From: a bacterium UBP6_UBA1196
GTDB taxonomy: Bacteria; UBP6; UBA1177
Direction: 5' to 3'
DNA: 12,881 nt
Assembly: GCA_002310035.1 (NCBI GenBank)
Contig: DBYC01000021.1
Span: 1 to 12,881, forward strand
The notes under the pieces were generated by a model. That model made no database searches. It worked only from the letters and a program-made list of their open reading frames with translations, and was not told the origin of the DNA. Positions 6,713-12,881 of the stretch are shown one piece after another. The stretch's first letter is position 1. Every line of letters begins with the position of its first letter. The position numbers and the translations under genes are program-made.

Positions 6713-8937
6713 AACTTCTTATCGTTGAGTCGCCGACAAAGGCAAAAACATTGACAAAATATCTGCCGGACTTCAAAGTAGTGGCATCGATGGGACATAT
6801 AATCGACCTTCCGGCAAAAACTCTCGGAATCGAGATAGACAACAACTTCAAACCGGATTACGAAGTCATCGCAGGCAAAGAATCGACAATCGCCATGCTC
6901 AAAAAAGAGGCGGAAGCGGCCGATGAGATCTACATCGGATCCGACCCTGACCGCGAAGGAGAAGCTATTGCATTCCATATCGCCTCGCTTTTTAAGAACA
7001 AAGTCATCCACCGCGTTCTTTTCCACGAAATCACGAAAAGCGGAATCGAAAAAGCTCTTGCCACTTCGGCGGAACTCAACGAAGATCTTTACAATTCGCA
7101 GCAGGCACGCAGAATTCTTGACAGGCTCGTCGGTTACAAACTCTCACCGTTCCTCTGGAGGAGCGTAAAGAAAGGTCTTAGCGCCGGCAGAGTACAGTCA
7201 GTCGCACTGGAAATGATCGTCGACAGGGAAAAGGAGATCCGTGCTTTCGTTCCGGAAGAATACTGGTCATTCAAAGCCGATTTTGCAGGTAAAAGCGGCA
7301 GATTCGACGCTATTCTTGAAAAAATCAAAGGGGAAAAAGTCGAAGTCTCAAACGAAAAAGATGCAAATGCTATCAGAAACGATATCGAAAAAACCAGCTC
7401 TTTCTCAATTGTTTCGATAGAAAAGAAAGAAAAGAAGGAGTCCCCTCTTCCGCCGCTCAACACCAGCAATCTTCAGCAGGAGGGCTCAAGGCTGCACAAC
7501 TACACAGGCGAGCAGACTATGCGGATCGCACAGTCGCTTTATGAAGGTAAAGATTTAGGTGAAGACGGCTTCACAGGCCTTATCACCTACATGAGAACAG
7601 ACTCTTTCAGAATTTCAGACGAGGCAAACGCAGCTCTGCGCGAATACATCACTGCAAATATCGGAAAAGAATTCCTCGCTCCGAAAACAAAATATTACGC
7701 CAACAAAAAAGGAAAAACGCAGGATGCGCACGAAGCGATCAGACCGACGAATGTAGCTTTGACCCCGGAGAAAATCGCATCGAAACTCACCAGGGACGAG
7801 CTCAACATATACACTCTGATATGGAAAAGATTCGTCGCCACGCAGATGAAGGATACCGTTTACGAAACGACGGCGATAACTATTGAAGATCCAGACAAAA
7901 ACTATACTTTTAAAAAGACCGGCAGCGTAATCCAGTTTGAAGGCTACCGCAAAATTTACAAAAAAACAGGCAAAGACGATACGATTCCGAAAGTCTCCGA
8001 AAAAGAGAACGTCCAAATCGAAAACACGGTATGCGAGCAGCATTTCACAAAACCGGCTCCCCGTTTCACCGAGGGCAGTCTGGTCAAGGAGCTTGAGGAA
8101 AAAGGTGTCGGAAGACCTTCTACCTATGCAACAGTCATCAAGCAGATCGTGCAGAGAAACTATATCGAACACATGAAGGAACCCCGCGGTGCACTCATGG
8201 CGACAGACCTCGGAATTCTGGTAAGCGACACGCTCGTATCGTTCTTCCCGGAAATCATAAATGTGAACTTCACGGCTGAAATGGAATCTGATCTCGATAC
8301 CGTCGAAATCGGCGAAAAGAACTGGCTTGATGTTCTCAAAGCATTCTATGCGACTTTCTCGAAAGTACTCGACAAAAGCATCGCCGAAGTCAAAAAAGAG
8401 GGGAAAAAGAAAATTTACGCCGAAGAACCGTGTCCTAAATGCGGAAAAAAACTCGTCCTCAGATGGTCAAAGAAAGGGAATATGCCTTTCCTTTCGTGCG
8501 AAGGTTATCCGGAATGCGATTTCGCCGGCTCTTTCGAAAAGGACGGAGAAGTCTATCATCTTAAAGAGGAAGCCGCTGAAAACAACGAAAAGACCGAACT
8601 TGACGAAGTATGTCCGAAATGCGGCAGCAAACTTGTCATCAAAAAAGGAAAATACGGCGAATTCAAGGCGTGCAGCGCATATCCGAAATGCAAAACTATA
8701 ATCAAAGAAGACAAAAAAATCTGCTCATGCCCTGAATGCGGCGGCGACATCACTTTGAAACGCTCCAAAAAAGGCCGTCTTTTCTACGGCTGTTCAAATT
8801 ATCCGGAATGTCAGTTCGTAAGCTGGTATCCGCCGGTAGAAGGCGAATCCTGCCCGAAATGCGGATTCAAATATGTCGTTGAAAAGAAAAGAAGCGGCAA
8901 AGTCTGCCAGAAATGCGGGCATAAAATCGAAGAATAA
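6709..8937 (+). CDS. topA: DNA topoisomerase I (type IA)
   Basis: Relaxes negatively supercoiled DNA by single-strand passage on the nucleoid. The TOPRIM domain starts at KLLIVESPTKAKT with E7. The metal-binding SDPDREGEA has D79 and D81. QQARRILDRLVGYKLSP marks the start of the core, and the active tyrosine is Y294 in LITYMRTDSF. A GRPSTYATVIK motif follows. The C-terminus carries three full zinc-ribbon units of the CPxCG...CxxYPxC type, starting near residues 575, 635 and 674, plus a short fourth CPKCG...CQKCG unit at 715-738. The 742-residue length is normal. The ATG overlaps the dprA stop by 4 bases, with GAGG 7 bases upstream. The dprA-topA order is widely conserved. It is the last gene of the plus-strand operon and converges on pgsA. 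Confidence 0.98.
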   Translation: MKLLIVESPTKAKTLTKYLPDFKVVASMGHIIDLPAKTLGIEIDNNFKPDYEVIAGKESTIAMLKKEAEAADEIYIGSDPDREGEAIAFHIASLFKNKVIHRVLFHEITKSGIEKALATSAELNEDLYNSQQARRILDRLVGYKLSPFLWRSVKKGLSAGRVQSVALEMIVDREKEIRAFVPEEYWSFKADFAGKSGRFDAILEKIKGEKVEVSNEKDANAIRNDIEKTSSFSIVSIEKKEKKESPLPPLNTSNLQQEGSRLHNYTGEQTMRIAQSLYEGKDLGEDGFTGLITYMRTDSFRISDEANAALREYITANIGKEFLAPKTKYYANKKGKTQDAHEAIRPTNVALTPEKIASKLTRDELNIYTLIWKRFVATQMKDTVYETTAITIEDPDKNYTFKKTGSVIQFEGYRKIYKKTGKDDTIPKVSEKENVQIENTVCEQHFTKPAPRFTEGSLVKELEEKGVGRPSTYATVIKQIVQRNYIEHMKEPRGALMATDLGILVSDTLVSFFPEIINVNFTAEMESDLDTVEIGEKNWLDVLKAFYATFSKVLDKSIAEVKKEGKKKIYAEEPCPKCGKKLVLRWSKKGNMPFLSCEGYPECDFAGSFEKDGEVYHLKEEAAENNEKTELDEVCPKCGSKLVIKKGKYGEFKACSAYPKCKTIIKEDKKICSCPECGGDITLKRSKKGRLFYGCSNYPECQFVSWYPPVEGESCPKCGFKYVVEKKRSGKVCQKCGHKIEE

Positions 8938-8944
8938 TCAAAAA

Positions 8945-8957
8945 CGGCTGTCAGCCG
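8945..8957. terminator. Probable terminator between convergent topA and pgsA
   Basis: CGGCT-GTC-AGCCG forms a perfect 5-bp hairpin. Read on the minus strand it is followed by TTTTTGATTATT, a reasonable intrinsic terminator for the ftsH operon. Read on the plus strand it is followed by AAAATCTTTCTTTT, a weaker tail for topA. The hairpin contains the pgsA stop codon (8951-8953), so the two transcription units share a 13-base gap and one terminator. The stem is short, hence moderate confidence. Confidence 0.6.
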
Positions 8958-9577
8958 AAAATCTTTCTTTTGACTTCCCTTGTGTAGGTAAATGCGCTGA
9001 TAAGGCTGAAAACTATCGAAGAGCAGATCAGAAAATAACCGACTCCGCTCGGATCCCAGTCGATATTTACCAGGCTTTTCAAAGTATTCTGGTTTATCAT
9101 AAAAAACGGAAGCGCAAACATCTGAAGCATTGTTTTCGTCTTGCCCCAGATATCAGCCGCAATAACAAGATCGTGCTCCATAGCAAGCGAGCGTATCCCG
9201 AAAATGTAAAATTCCCTCCCGAGAATTATGATGACGGGCCATGGCGAGATCTCCTGCATCGAAACAAGAAGAACCAGCGTCAAATTGACGATGAACTTGT
9301 CTGCAAGCGGATCAAGCAGCTTTCCGGAAACAGAAACTTTTCCAGATTTTCTTGCAAGATAACCGTCGAAAAAGTCGGTAACAGTCGCGACGGTGTAAAA
9401 AATCCACGACCACAGACGCATCAGCGGCGTGTCAAGCCAGATGAAAATAAGGACTACCGGCACGAGGATAATTCTGATTGAAGTAAGAAGATTCGGGATT
9501 GTCAGAATGTCCTGTTTAAAATTGCGTAACCTGTCAATAATTTTGTGTTTTCCGGCATTTTTGTTCTTCTTTACCAT
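8951..9577 (-). CDS. pgsA: CDP-alcohol phosphatidyltransferase, PgsA-like
   Basis: Integral membrane enzyme, most likely CDP-diacylglycerol--glycerol-3-phosphate 3-phosphatidyltransferase, the committed step to phosphatidylglycerol. The CDP-alcohol motif D-x2-D-G-x2-A-R-x8-G-x3-D-x3-D is intact: D68, D71, G72, A75, R76, G85, D89 and D93. The preceding IPNLLTSIRI is characteristic of PgsA. Several hydrophobic segments (for example about 34-48, 105-122 and 180-198) suit a multi-pass inner-membrane protein. The 208 residues are slightly long because of a basic N-terminal extension rich in Lys (residues 1-22). The ATG lies within the end of the transglycosylase gene (7-base overlap), so it is coupled to it. 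A phosphatidylserine or cardiolipin synthase of the same superfamily is a less likely alternative. Confidence 0.88.
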   Translation of the reverse strand: MVKKNKNAGKHKIIDRLRNFKQDILTIPNLLTSIRIILVPVVLIFIWLDTPLMRLWSWIFYTVATVTDFFDGYLARKSGKVSVSGKLLDPLADKFIVNLTLVLLVSMQEISPWPVIIILGREFYIFGIRSLAMEHDLVIAADIWGKTKTMLQMFALPFFMINQNTLKSLVNIDWDPSGVGYFLICSSIVFSLISAFTYTREVKRKIFG

Positions 9578-10173
9578 AGCTCTTTACCTGTATAAGTTTT
9601 ATAAAATCCATGTATTTTATCGACATAGTTCATCGTTTCGTCAAACGGAGGAACACCTTCGTAATAAACGACCGCCGCAGGCCCTGCATTATATCCGGCG
9701 ACCGCGCTTTTTGCGTTGCCTTTGAACTTTTTCAGCAGTTTTTTCAAATACTTGGTGCCGCCCATGATGTTCTGCTCGGCATCAAAAACATTTTTCACGC
9801 CGACTTCCGCCGCTGTGTCCGGCATAAGCTGCATGAGCCCTTTTGCACCGGCACTGGAAACCGCTTTCGTGTCAAAAAGCGATTCAGCCTTTATCACGCT
9901 TTTGATGAGGAAAAAATCTACTCCGTGCTTCGCAGAAGCGCGTCTGATGATCGAATCGAACTGGTTTTCCTTGCCGGGATTGATTTTATAGCCCGCTTTG
10001 TGCTTGACTTCGCCTTTCGTTTTGTAAAGCGGTTTGCACGAGCGGAAATCCTGACACTGGTTGGTGAAAGTGTAGCGGTCGGTCAGCGGATCATAGAGAA
10101 AATAAACTCTGACAATATCCGCAGAAACAAAGAAAAACATAAAAAATGTAAGAAAAAACACCGTGAAACGCAT
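9571..10173 (-). CDS. Secreted lytic transglycosylase (SLT domain)
   Basis: Predicted periplasmic murein hydrolase that cleaves the MurNAc-GlcNAc bond to give 1,6-anhydro ends. The start at 10173 gives a hydrophobic, Phe-rich signal peptide with likely cleavage after VSA at residue 18. An in-frame ATG at 10284 would add 37 basic residues that merely read the end of ftsH out of frame, so I rejected it. Residues 19-55 carry a YTFTN strand and two cysteines (C40, C46), resembling the DUF4124-like N-terminus of some related enzymes. The SLT domain shows the catalytic Glu E97 in IKAES, then AKGLMQLMPDTA, MGGTKYLKKLL and AVAGYNAGP. The length is 200 residues. It begins 4 bases after the ftsH stop without a strong Shine-Dalgarno. 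The exact family member (Slt, MltC or EmtA type) is not assigned. Confidence 0.92.
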   Translation of the reverse strand: MRFTVFFLTFFMFFFVSADIVRVYFLYDPLTDRYTFTNQCQDFRSCKPLYKTKGEVKHKAGYKINPGKENQFDSIIRRASAKHGVDFFLIKSVIKAESLFDTKAVSSAGAKGLMQLMPDTAAEVGVKNVFDAEQNIMGGTKYLKKLLKKFKGNAKSAVAGYNAGPAAVVYYEGVPPFDETMNYVDKIHGFYKTYTGKELW

Positions 10174-10177
10174 ATAA

Positions 10178-12010
10178 TTATTCCGCTTTTTCCTCTTCAA
10201 CGACCTCACTCTGCGGCTTCGGTTCGACCGCTTCCAATATTTCCTCGCGCTCGAGCGTTTCTTTCTCGACAAGCGCGGCAACAAGCCTTTCGATACCTTC
10301 CTTATGCTCGTTCAAAATGTTTTTCGCCTCGGTGTAAGCCGCTTCTATGAGCTTCTGGACTTCTTCGTCGATTTTCTGCGATGTAGCCTCGCTGACCTGC
10401 GTCCGTTTGCCGAGTTCGCGTCCAAGGAAAACCTGTTCCTCCTTTTCGCCGTAGCTGATCGGTCCTAAATCATCGCCCATTCCCCACTGCATTACCATGT
10501 TTCTCGCAATCTGGGTCGCGCGCTCGATGTCGTTTCCTGCGCCGGTCGTGATCCTGCCGATGAAAACTTCTTCAGCAGCTCTTCCGCCCATGAGGACCTT
10601 GATCCTGTCAATGAGTTCTTCCTTGTGGTATGAATATTTGTCCTTTTCGGGAAGCTGCTGCGTTACACCCAAAGCCCTTCCACGCGGAACGATCGAAACT
10701 TTATGAACCGGATCGGCAAATTTCGAATAAAGCCCGACAACGACATGACCTGCCTCGTGGTAAGCGGTGTCTTTCTTTTCTTCCGGAGTCTGAACCATCG
10801 TTTTGCGCGCTTTTCCCATGAAGATCTTGTCTTTCGCGTCCTCGATGTCAGCCATCGTGACCTCTTCTTCGGAGCGTGAAGCCGCAATGAGAGCCGCTTC
10901 ATTGAGCAAATTCGCGAGATCGGCGCCCGAAAGGCCTGGAGTTCCCTTCGCGATGTCGCTGAAATCGATATCAGCCGCAGTTTTTATCTTTTCTGCATGA
11001 ACTTTCAAAATGAGTTCGCGCCCTTTGATGTCGGGAAGCGGCACATAGACCTGTCTGTCGAATCTGCCGGGACGCAGAAGCGCCGGATCAAGGACATCAG
11101 GCCTGTTTGTAGCTGCAATTACGATGATCCCCGAATCGCTTCCGAAACCGTCCATTTCGACAAGAAGCTGGTTCAAAGTCTGCTCTCTTTCGTCGTTTCC
11201 GCCGCCGAGGCCCGCGCCGCGCTGACGGCCTACTGCATCGATCTCGTCAACAAAAATGATGCACGGAGCCTTTGCCTTCGCGTTTTCGAACAAATCGCGG
11301 ACTCTGCTAGCGCCGACACCGACGAACATTTCGACGAAATCAGAACCGCTTATGATGAAGAAGGGAACATCAGCTTCGCCTGCGACAGCCTTTGCCAGCA
11401 ATGTCTTACCGGTTCCGGGAGGCCCCACAAGAAGGACACCGTGAGGGATCTTCGCACCGATTTTGGTATAAACCGACGGTTTTTTGAGGAAATCGACGAC
11501 TTCCTCAAGCTCTTCCTTCGCCTCGTCGACACCGGCGACATCCTTGAAGCGGATCTGGTTCTGCTCTTTCGAGATCATTCTGTGCTTGCTTTTTCCGAAA
11601 GAGAAAGCCTTGTTGTTTCCGCCGTTCATCTGACGCAGGAAAAAAATGAAAATCGCGATGAAAATAATCATCGGAAGCCACGAAATGAGCAGGGTTTTCC
11701 AAAGCGAATCGTCTTCCGGCTTTTTGTAAGTCGCCGGAACGTTGTTTTCAGCAAGGAATTCAGACATCCTCTCGCCGCTCGGTCCGATGACGGTGAATTT
11801 CGTGTCCTTTCCGTCGTTGAGAACACCGCTGAACTCGATCCCGTCGATAAAAACCTCTTTGATTTCCTGATTTTTGACCTTCTGCCTGAACTCTGTCATG
11901 TTGATCTCGCTGACCGGTGACGAATCAGTCATTCTTGACAAACTTATCGCAACAAAAGCGAGGACCGCGATAAACAGCCAGACAATCAATGTTCTGTAAT
12001 TGAATCTCAT
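10178..12010 (-). CDS. ftsH: ATP-dependent zinc metalloprotease FtsH
   Basis: Membrane-anchored AAA+ protease that removes misassembled membrane proteins and short-lived regulators. The 610 residues show TM1 (about 7-24), a periplasmic domain, TM2 (about 107-126), Walker A GPPGTGKT (196-203), Walker B IIFVDEID (D255, E256), the second region of homology NRPDVLDPALLRPGRFD, the zinc site HEAGH (418-422) and the third metal ligand D494 in AGNDIERAT. The C-terminus is acidic (EVVEEEKAE). The start at 12010 is chosen because GGGAG lies 5 bases upstream and the TM segment begins at once. The in-frame ATG at 12043 lies about where transcription should start. It leads an operon with a transglycosylase and pgsA rather than the folP often found next to ftsH. 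Confidence 0.98.
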   Translation of the reverse strand: MRFNYRTLIVWLFIAVLAFVAISLSRMTDSSPVSEINMTEFRQKVKNQEIKEVFIDGIEFSGVLNDGKDTKFTVIGPSGERMSEFLAENNVPATYKKPEDDSLWKTLLISWLPMIIFIAIFIFFLRQMNGGNNKAFSFGKSKHRMISKEQNQIRFKDVAGVDEAKEELEEVVDFLKKPSVYTKIGAKIPHGVLLVGPPGTGKTLLAKAVAGEADVPFFIISGSDFVEMFVGVGASRVRDLFENAKAKAPCIIFVDEIDAVGRQRGAGLGGGNDEREQTLNQLLVEMDGFGSDSGIIVIAATNRPDVLDPALLRPGRFDRQVYVPLPDIKGRELILKVHAEKIKTAADIDFSDIAKGTPGLSGADLANLLNEAALIAASRSEEEVTMADIEDAKDKIFMGKARKTMVQTPEEKKDTAYHEAGHVVVGLYSKFADPVHKVSIVPRGRALGVTQQLPEKDKYSYHKEELIDRIKVLMGGRAAEEVFIGRITTGAGNDIERATQIARNMVMQWGMGDDLGPISYGEKEEQVFLGRELGKRTQVSEATSQKIDEEVQKLIEAAYTEAKNILNEHKEGIERLVAALVEKETLEREEILEAVEPKPQSEVVEEEKAE

Positions 12011-12015
12011 ATTTT

Positions 12016-12020
12016 CTCCC
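12016..12020 (-). promoter_or_regulatory. Shine-Dalgarno that fixes the ftsH start
   Basis: The minus strand reads GGGAG, then 5 bases, then the ATG at 12010. It rules out the upstream in-frame ATG at 12043, which has no such site and would add 11 residues before the first membrane segment. Confidence 0.8.
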
Positions 12021-12052
12021 GATTTTGCATCATACATGCACAAAAACGCGGT

Positions 12053-12080
12053 ATTTTAACGATTGTTCCCTTAAATTCAA
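12053..12080 (-). promoter_or_regulatory. Sigma-70-type promoter of the ftsH operon
   Basis: On the minus strand a TTGAAT -35 box (12080-12075) and a TAAAAT -10 box (12058-12053) are separated by 16 bases. The predicted start near 12046 gives a leader of about 35 bases before the ftsH ATG at 12010. The spacer length equals that of the two plus-strand promoters. Confidence 0.65.
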
Positions 12081-12088
12081 GGAATATT

Positions 12089-12106
12089 GCAAGATTTTTA
12101 TCTTGC
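12089..12106. promoter_or_regulatory. Perfect 7-bp inverted repeat upstream of uvrA, candidate operator
   Basis: GCAAGAT-TTTT-ATCTTGC is an 18-base dyad with perfect 7-bp arms. It lies just upstream of the ftsH -35 box and overlaps the probable uvrA -35 region. Its position between two divergent genes, one of them the DNA-repair gene uvrA, suits a repressor operator, possibly LexA-like, though the sequence does not match the best-known LexA boxes. It could also simply form a hairpin. Confidence 0.45.
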
Positions 12107-12129
12107 TTATTAGTATAAAAAAATATAAC
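12103..12129 (+). promoter_or_regulatory. Possible uvrA promoter
   Basis: TATAAC at 12124-12129 ends 24 bases before the uvrA ATG, the same distance as in the cmk promoter. The only -35 candidate at a workable spacing is TTGCTT (12103-12108; 3 of 6, 15-base spacer), which overlaps the right arm of the inverted repeat. TATAAA at 12114-12119 is an alternative -10. A weak -35 is expected if the gene is regulated. Confidence 0.4.
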
Positions 12130-12143
12130 AAACCTAAGCTGAT

Positions 12144-12148
12144 GGAGG
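12144..12148 (+). promoter_or_regulatory. Shine-Dalgarno of uvrA
   Basis: GGAGG ends 5 bases before the ATG at 12154, the same arrangement as for the amylase, pyrF, cmk and ftsH. Confidence 0.8.
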
Positions 12149-12153
12149 TAAAA

Positions 12154-12881
12154 ATGCTTCGTTCGATCATAATAAAAGGTGCGAGACACCACAATCTGAA
12201 AAATTTCGATATCGAGATCCCGCATGAAAAACTTGTCGTCGTGACAGGCGTTTCGGGAAGCGGCAAAACTTCGCTCGCGTTCGATACGATCTATGCCGAA
12301 GGGCAGCGCAGATACGTCGAAAGCTTATCAAGTTACGCGAGGATGTTCCTTGAACTTTCGGAAAAACCGGAAGCCGATTTAATTGAAGGTTTGTCACCTT
12401 CGATCGCGATCCAGCAGCGCGGACTCAATGCAAGCCCACGTTCGATCGTGGGAACGACGACCGAGATCTACGACTACATGCGTCTTCTTTTCGCCCGTGC
12501 CGGAAAAGTCCACTGCCACAACTGCGGACGCGAAATCACAAAGACTCCCGCGGCGAAGATCGTCGAACTCATTCTCAACAAAACCGGCAAGAAAATTCTC
12601 GTCCTCTCCCCTGTCGTCAGCGGCAGGAAAGGGACCTACGAAAAACTTTTCGAAGATTTGAACAAAGAAGGCTATCTCCGCATAATCATTGACGGAACTG
12701 AATACCGTCTTGACGAAGAGATGCCGAAACTCGACAAGTTCAAAAAGCACGACATCAACCTTGTCGTCGACAGGCTCGCGATAAAACCGGACACCGATGC
12801 GGCGAGAGTCCAGGCCTCGGTCGAAACCGCTCTCAAAAAAGGAAACGGCAAAATGATCGTAAAAGAACTCGACGGCGAAGA
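12154..12881 (+). CDS. uvrA: Excinuclease ABC subunit A, N-terminal part
   Basis: UvrA is the damage-recognition ATPase of nucleotide excision repair and forms a complex with UvrB. The reading frame is open to the right edge, showing about 242 residues of a protein usually near 940. The first ABC half begins with IIIKGARHHNLKNFDIEIP, then Walker A GVSGSGKTS (32-40, K38). YAEGQRRYVESLSSYARMFL, GLSPSIAIQQ, SPRSIVGTTTEIYDYMRLLF and the cysteine pair CHNC follow, all in family order. LSPVVSGRKGTYEKL is the start of the UvrB-interacting region. The segment after IAIQQ reads RGLNASPRS where KTTSxNPRS is more common. It is transcribed divergently from ftsH. Confidence 0.97.
   Translation, partial: MLRSIIIKGARHHNLKNFDIEIPHEKLVVVTGVSGSGKTSLAFDTIYAEGQRRYVESLSSYARMFLELSEKPEADLIEGLSPSIAIQQRGLNASPRSIVGTTTEIYDYMRLLFARAGKVHCHNCGREITKTPAAKIVELILNKTGKKILVLSPVVSGRKGTYEKLFEDLNKEGYLRIIIDGTEYRLDEEMPKLDKFKKHDINLVVDRLAIKPDTDAARVQASVETALKKGNGKMIVKELDGE

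Noticed and set aside
8873..9481. A 202-codon plus-strand frame spanning the topA end and pgsA.
   Set aside because: It overlaps the zinc-ribbon end of topA in another frame and then runs antisense to pgsA; its product is basic and has no domain pattern.
10174..10284. A longer N-terminus for the lytic transglycosylase, starting at 10284.
   Set aside because: The added 37 residues are almost all Arg, Lys and Ser and read the ftsH 3' end out of frame; the start at 10173 gives a proper signal peptide.
9610..10350. A 246-codon open frame on the plus strand opposite the lytic transglycosylase and the end of ftsH.
   Set aside because: It runs across two convincing minus-strand genes, and its translation is basic and low-complexity with no recognisable domain.
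10997..11920. A 307-codon open frame on the plus strand opposite ftsH.
   Set aside because: It lies wholly antisense to the conserved AAA+ and membrane part of FtsH, has no Shine-Dalgarno and resembles no family; it arises from the codon bias of ftsH.

Overview
The window is a compact, gene-dense bacterial chromosome segment of moderate G+C by eye. It holds nine complete genes and the start of a tenth. Nearly all are housekeeping genes; the first is accessory and the most distinctive. The lipoprotein signal on gene 1, a secreted lytic transglycosylase and the MEP-pathway gene ispH fit a diderm bacterium. The lipid-anchored cysteine-rich EGF-like stalk, and a following module with a 'QWP ... 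YGQIWVDG ... FSLDNGKTWWYGD' pattern, resemble surface lipoproteins that I recall from Myxococcota/Bradymonadota-type lineages. That placement is an inference and is weak.

Layout, plus strand. A promoter (67-94) drives an 1100-residue GH13 alpha-amylase-family lipoprotein (121-3423), with pyrF only 13 bases downstream (3437-4132). A second promoter (4183-4210) drives a tightly overlapped operon: cmk (4235-4903), ispH (4900-5796), dprA (5789-6712) and topA (6709-8937). Every junction in that operon overlaps, by 4, 8 and 4 bases.

Layout, minus strand. ftsH (12010-10178), a lytic transglycosylase (10173-9571) and a pgsA-like CDP-alcohol phosphatidyltransferase (9577-8951) form an operon that converges on topA. 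A short hairpin at 8945-8957 lies across the pgsA stop codon and probably terminates transcription. A 143-base gap divides ftsH from a divergent uvrA (12154 onward), which runs off the right edge with about a quarter of the protein visible. That gap holds a clear ftsH promoter and a perfect 7-bp inverted repeat just upstream of uvrA.

How they fit together. The surface amylase would hydrolyse external alpha-glucan. pyrF and cmk serve pyrimidine nucleotide synthesis, and ispH makes isoprenoid precursors. dprA, topA and uvrA serve DNA uptake or recombination, topology and repair. ftsH, the transglycosylase and pgsA all concern the cell envelope. Five of the starts share a purine-rich Shine-Dalgarno with the same 5-base gap, and the three best promoters share a 16-base spacer.

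I saw no tRNA, rRNA, CRISPR array, insertion sequence or phage gene. I do not see a new multi-gene system. The best leads are the EGF-stalked amylase, the divergent DprA and the palindrome in front of uvrA. The longest gaps without a gene are 1-120, 4133-4234 and 12011-12153.
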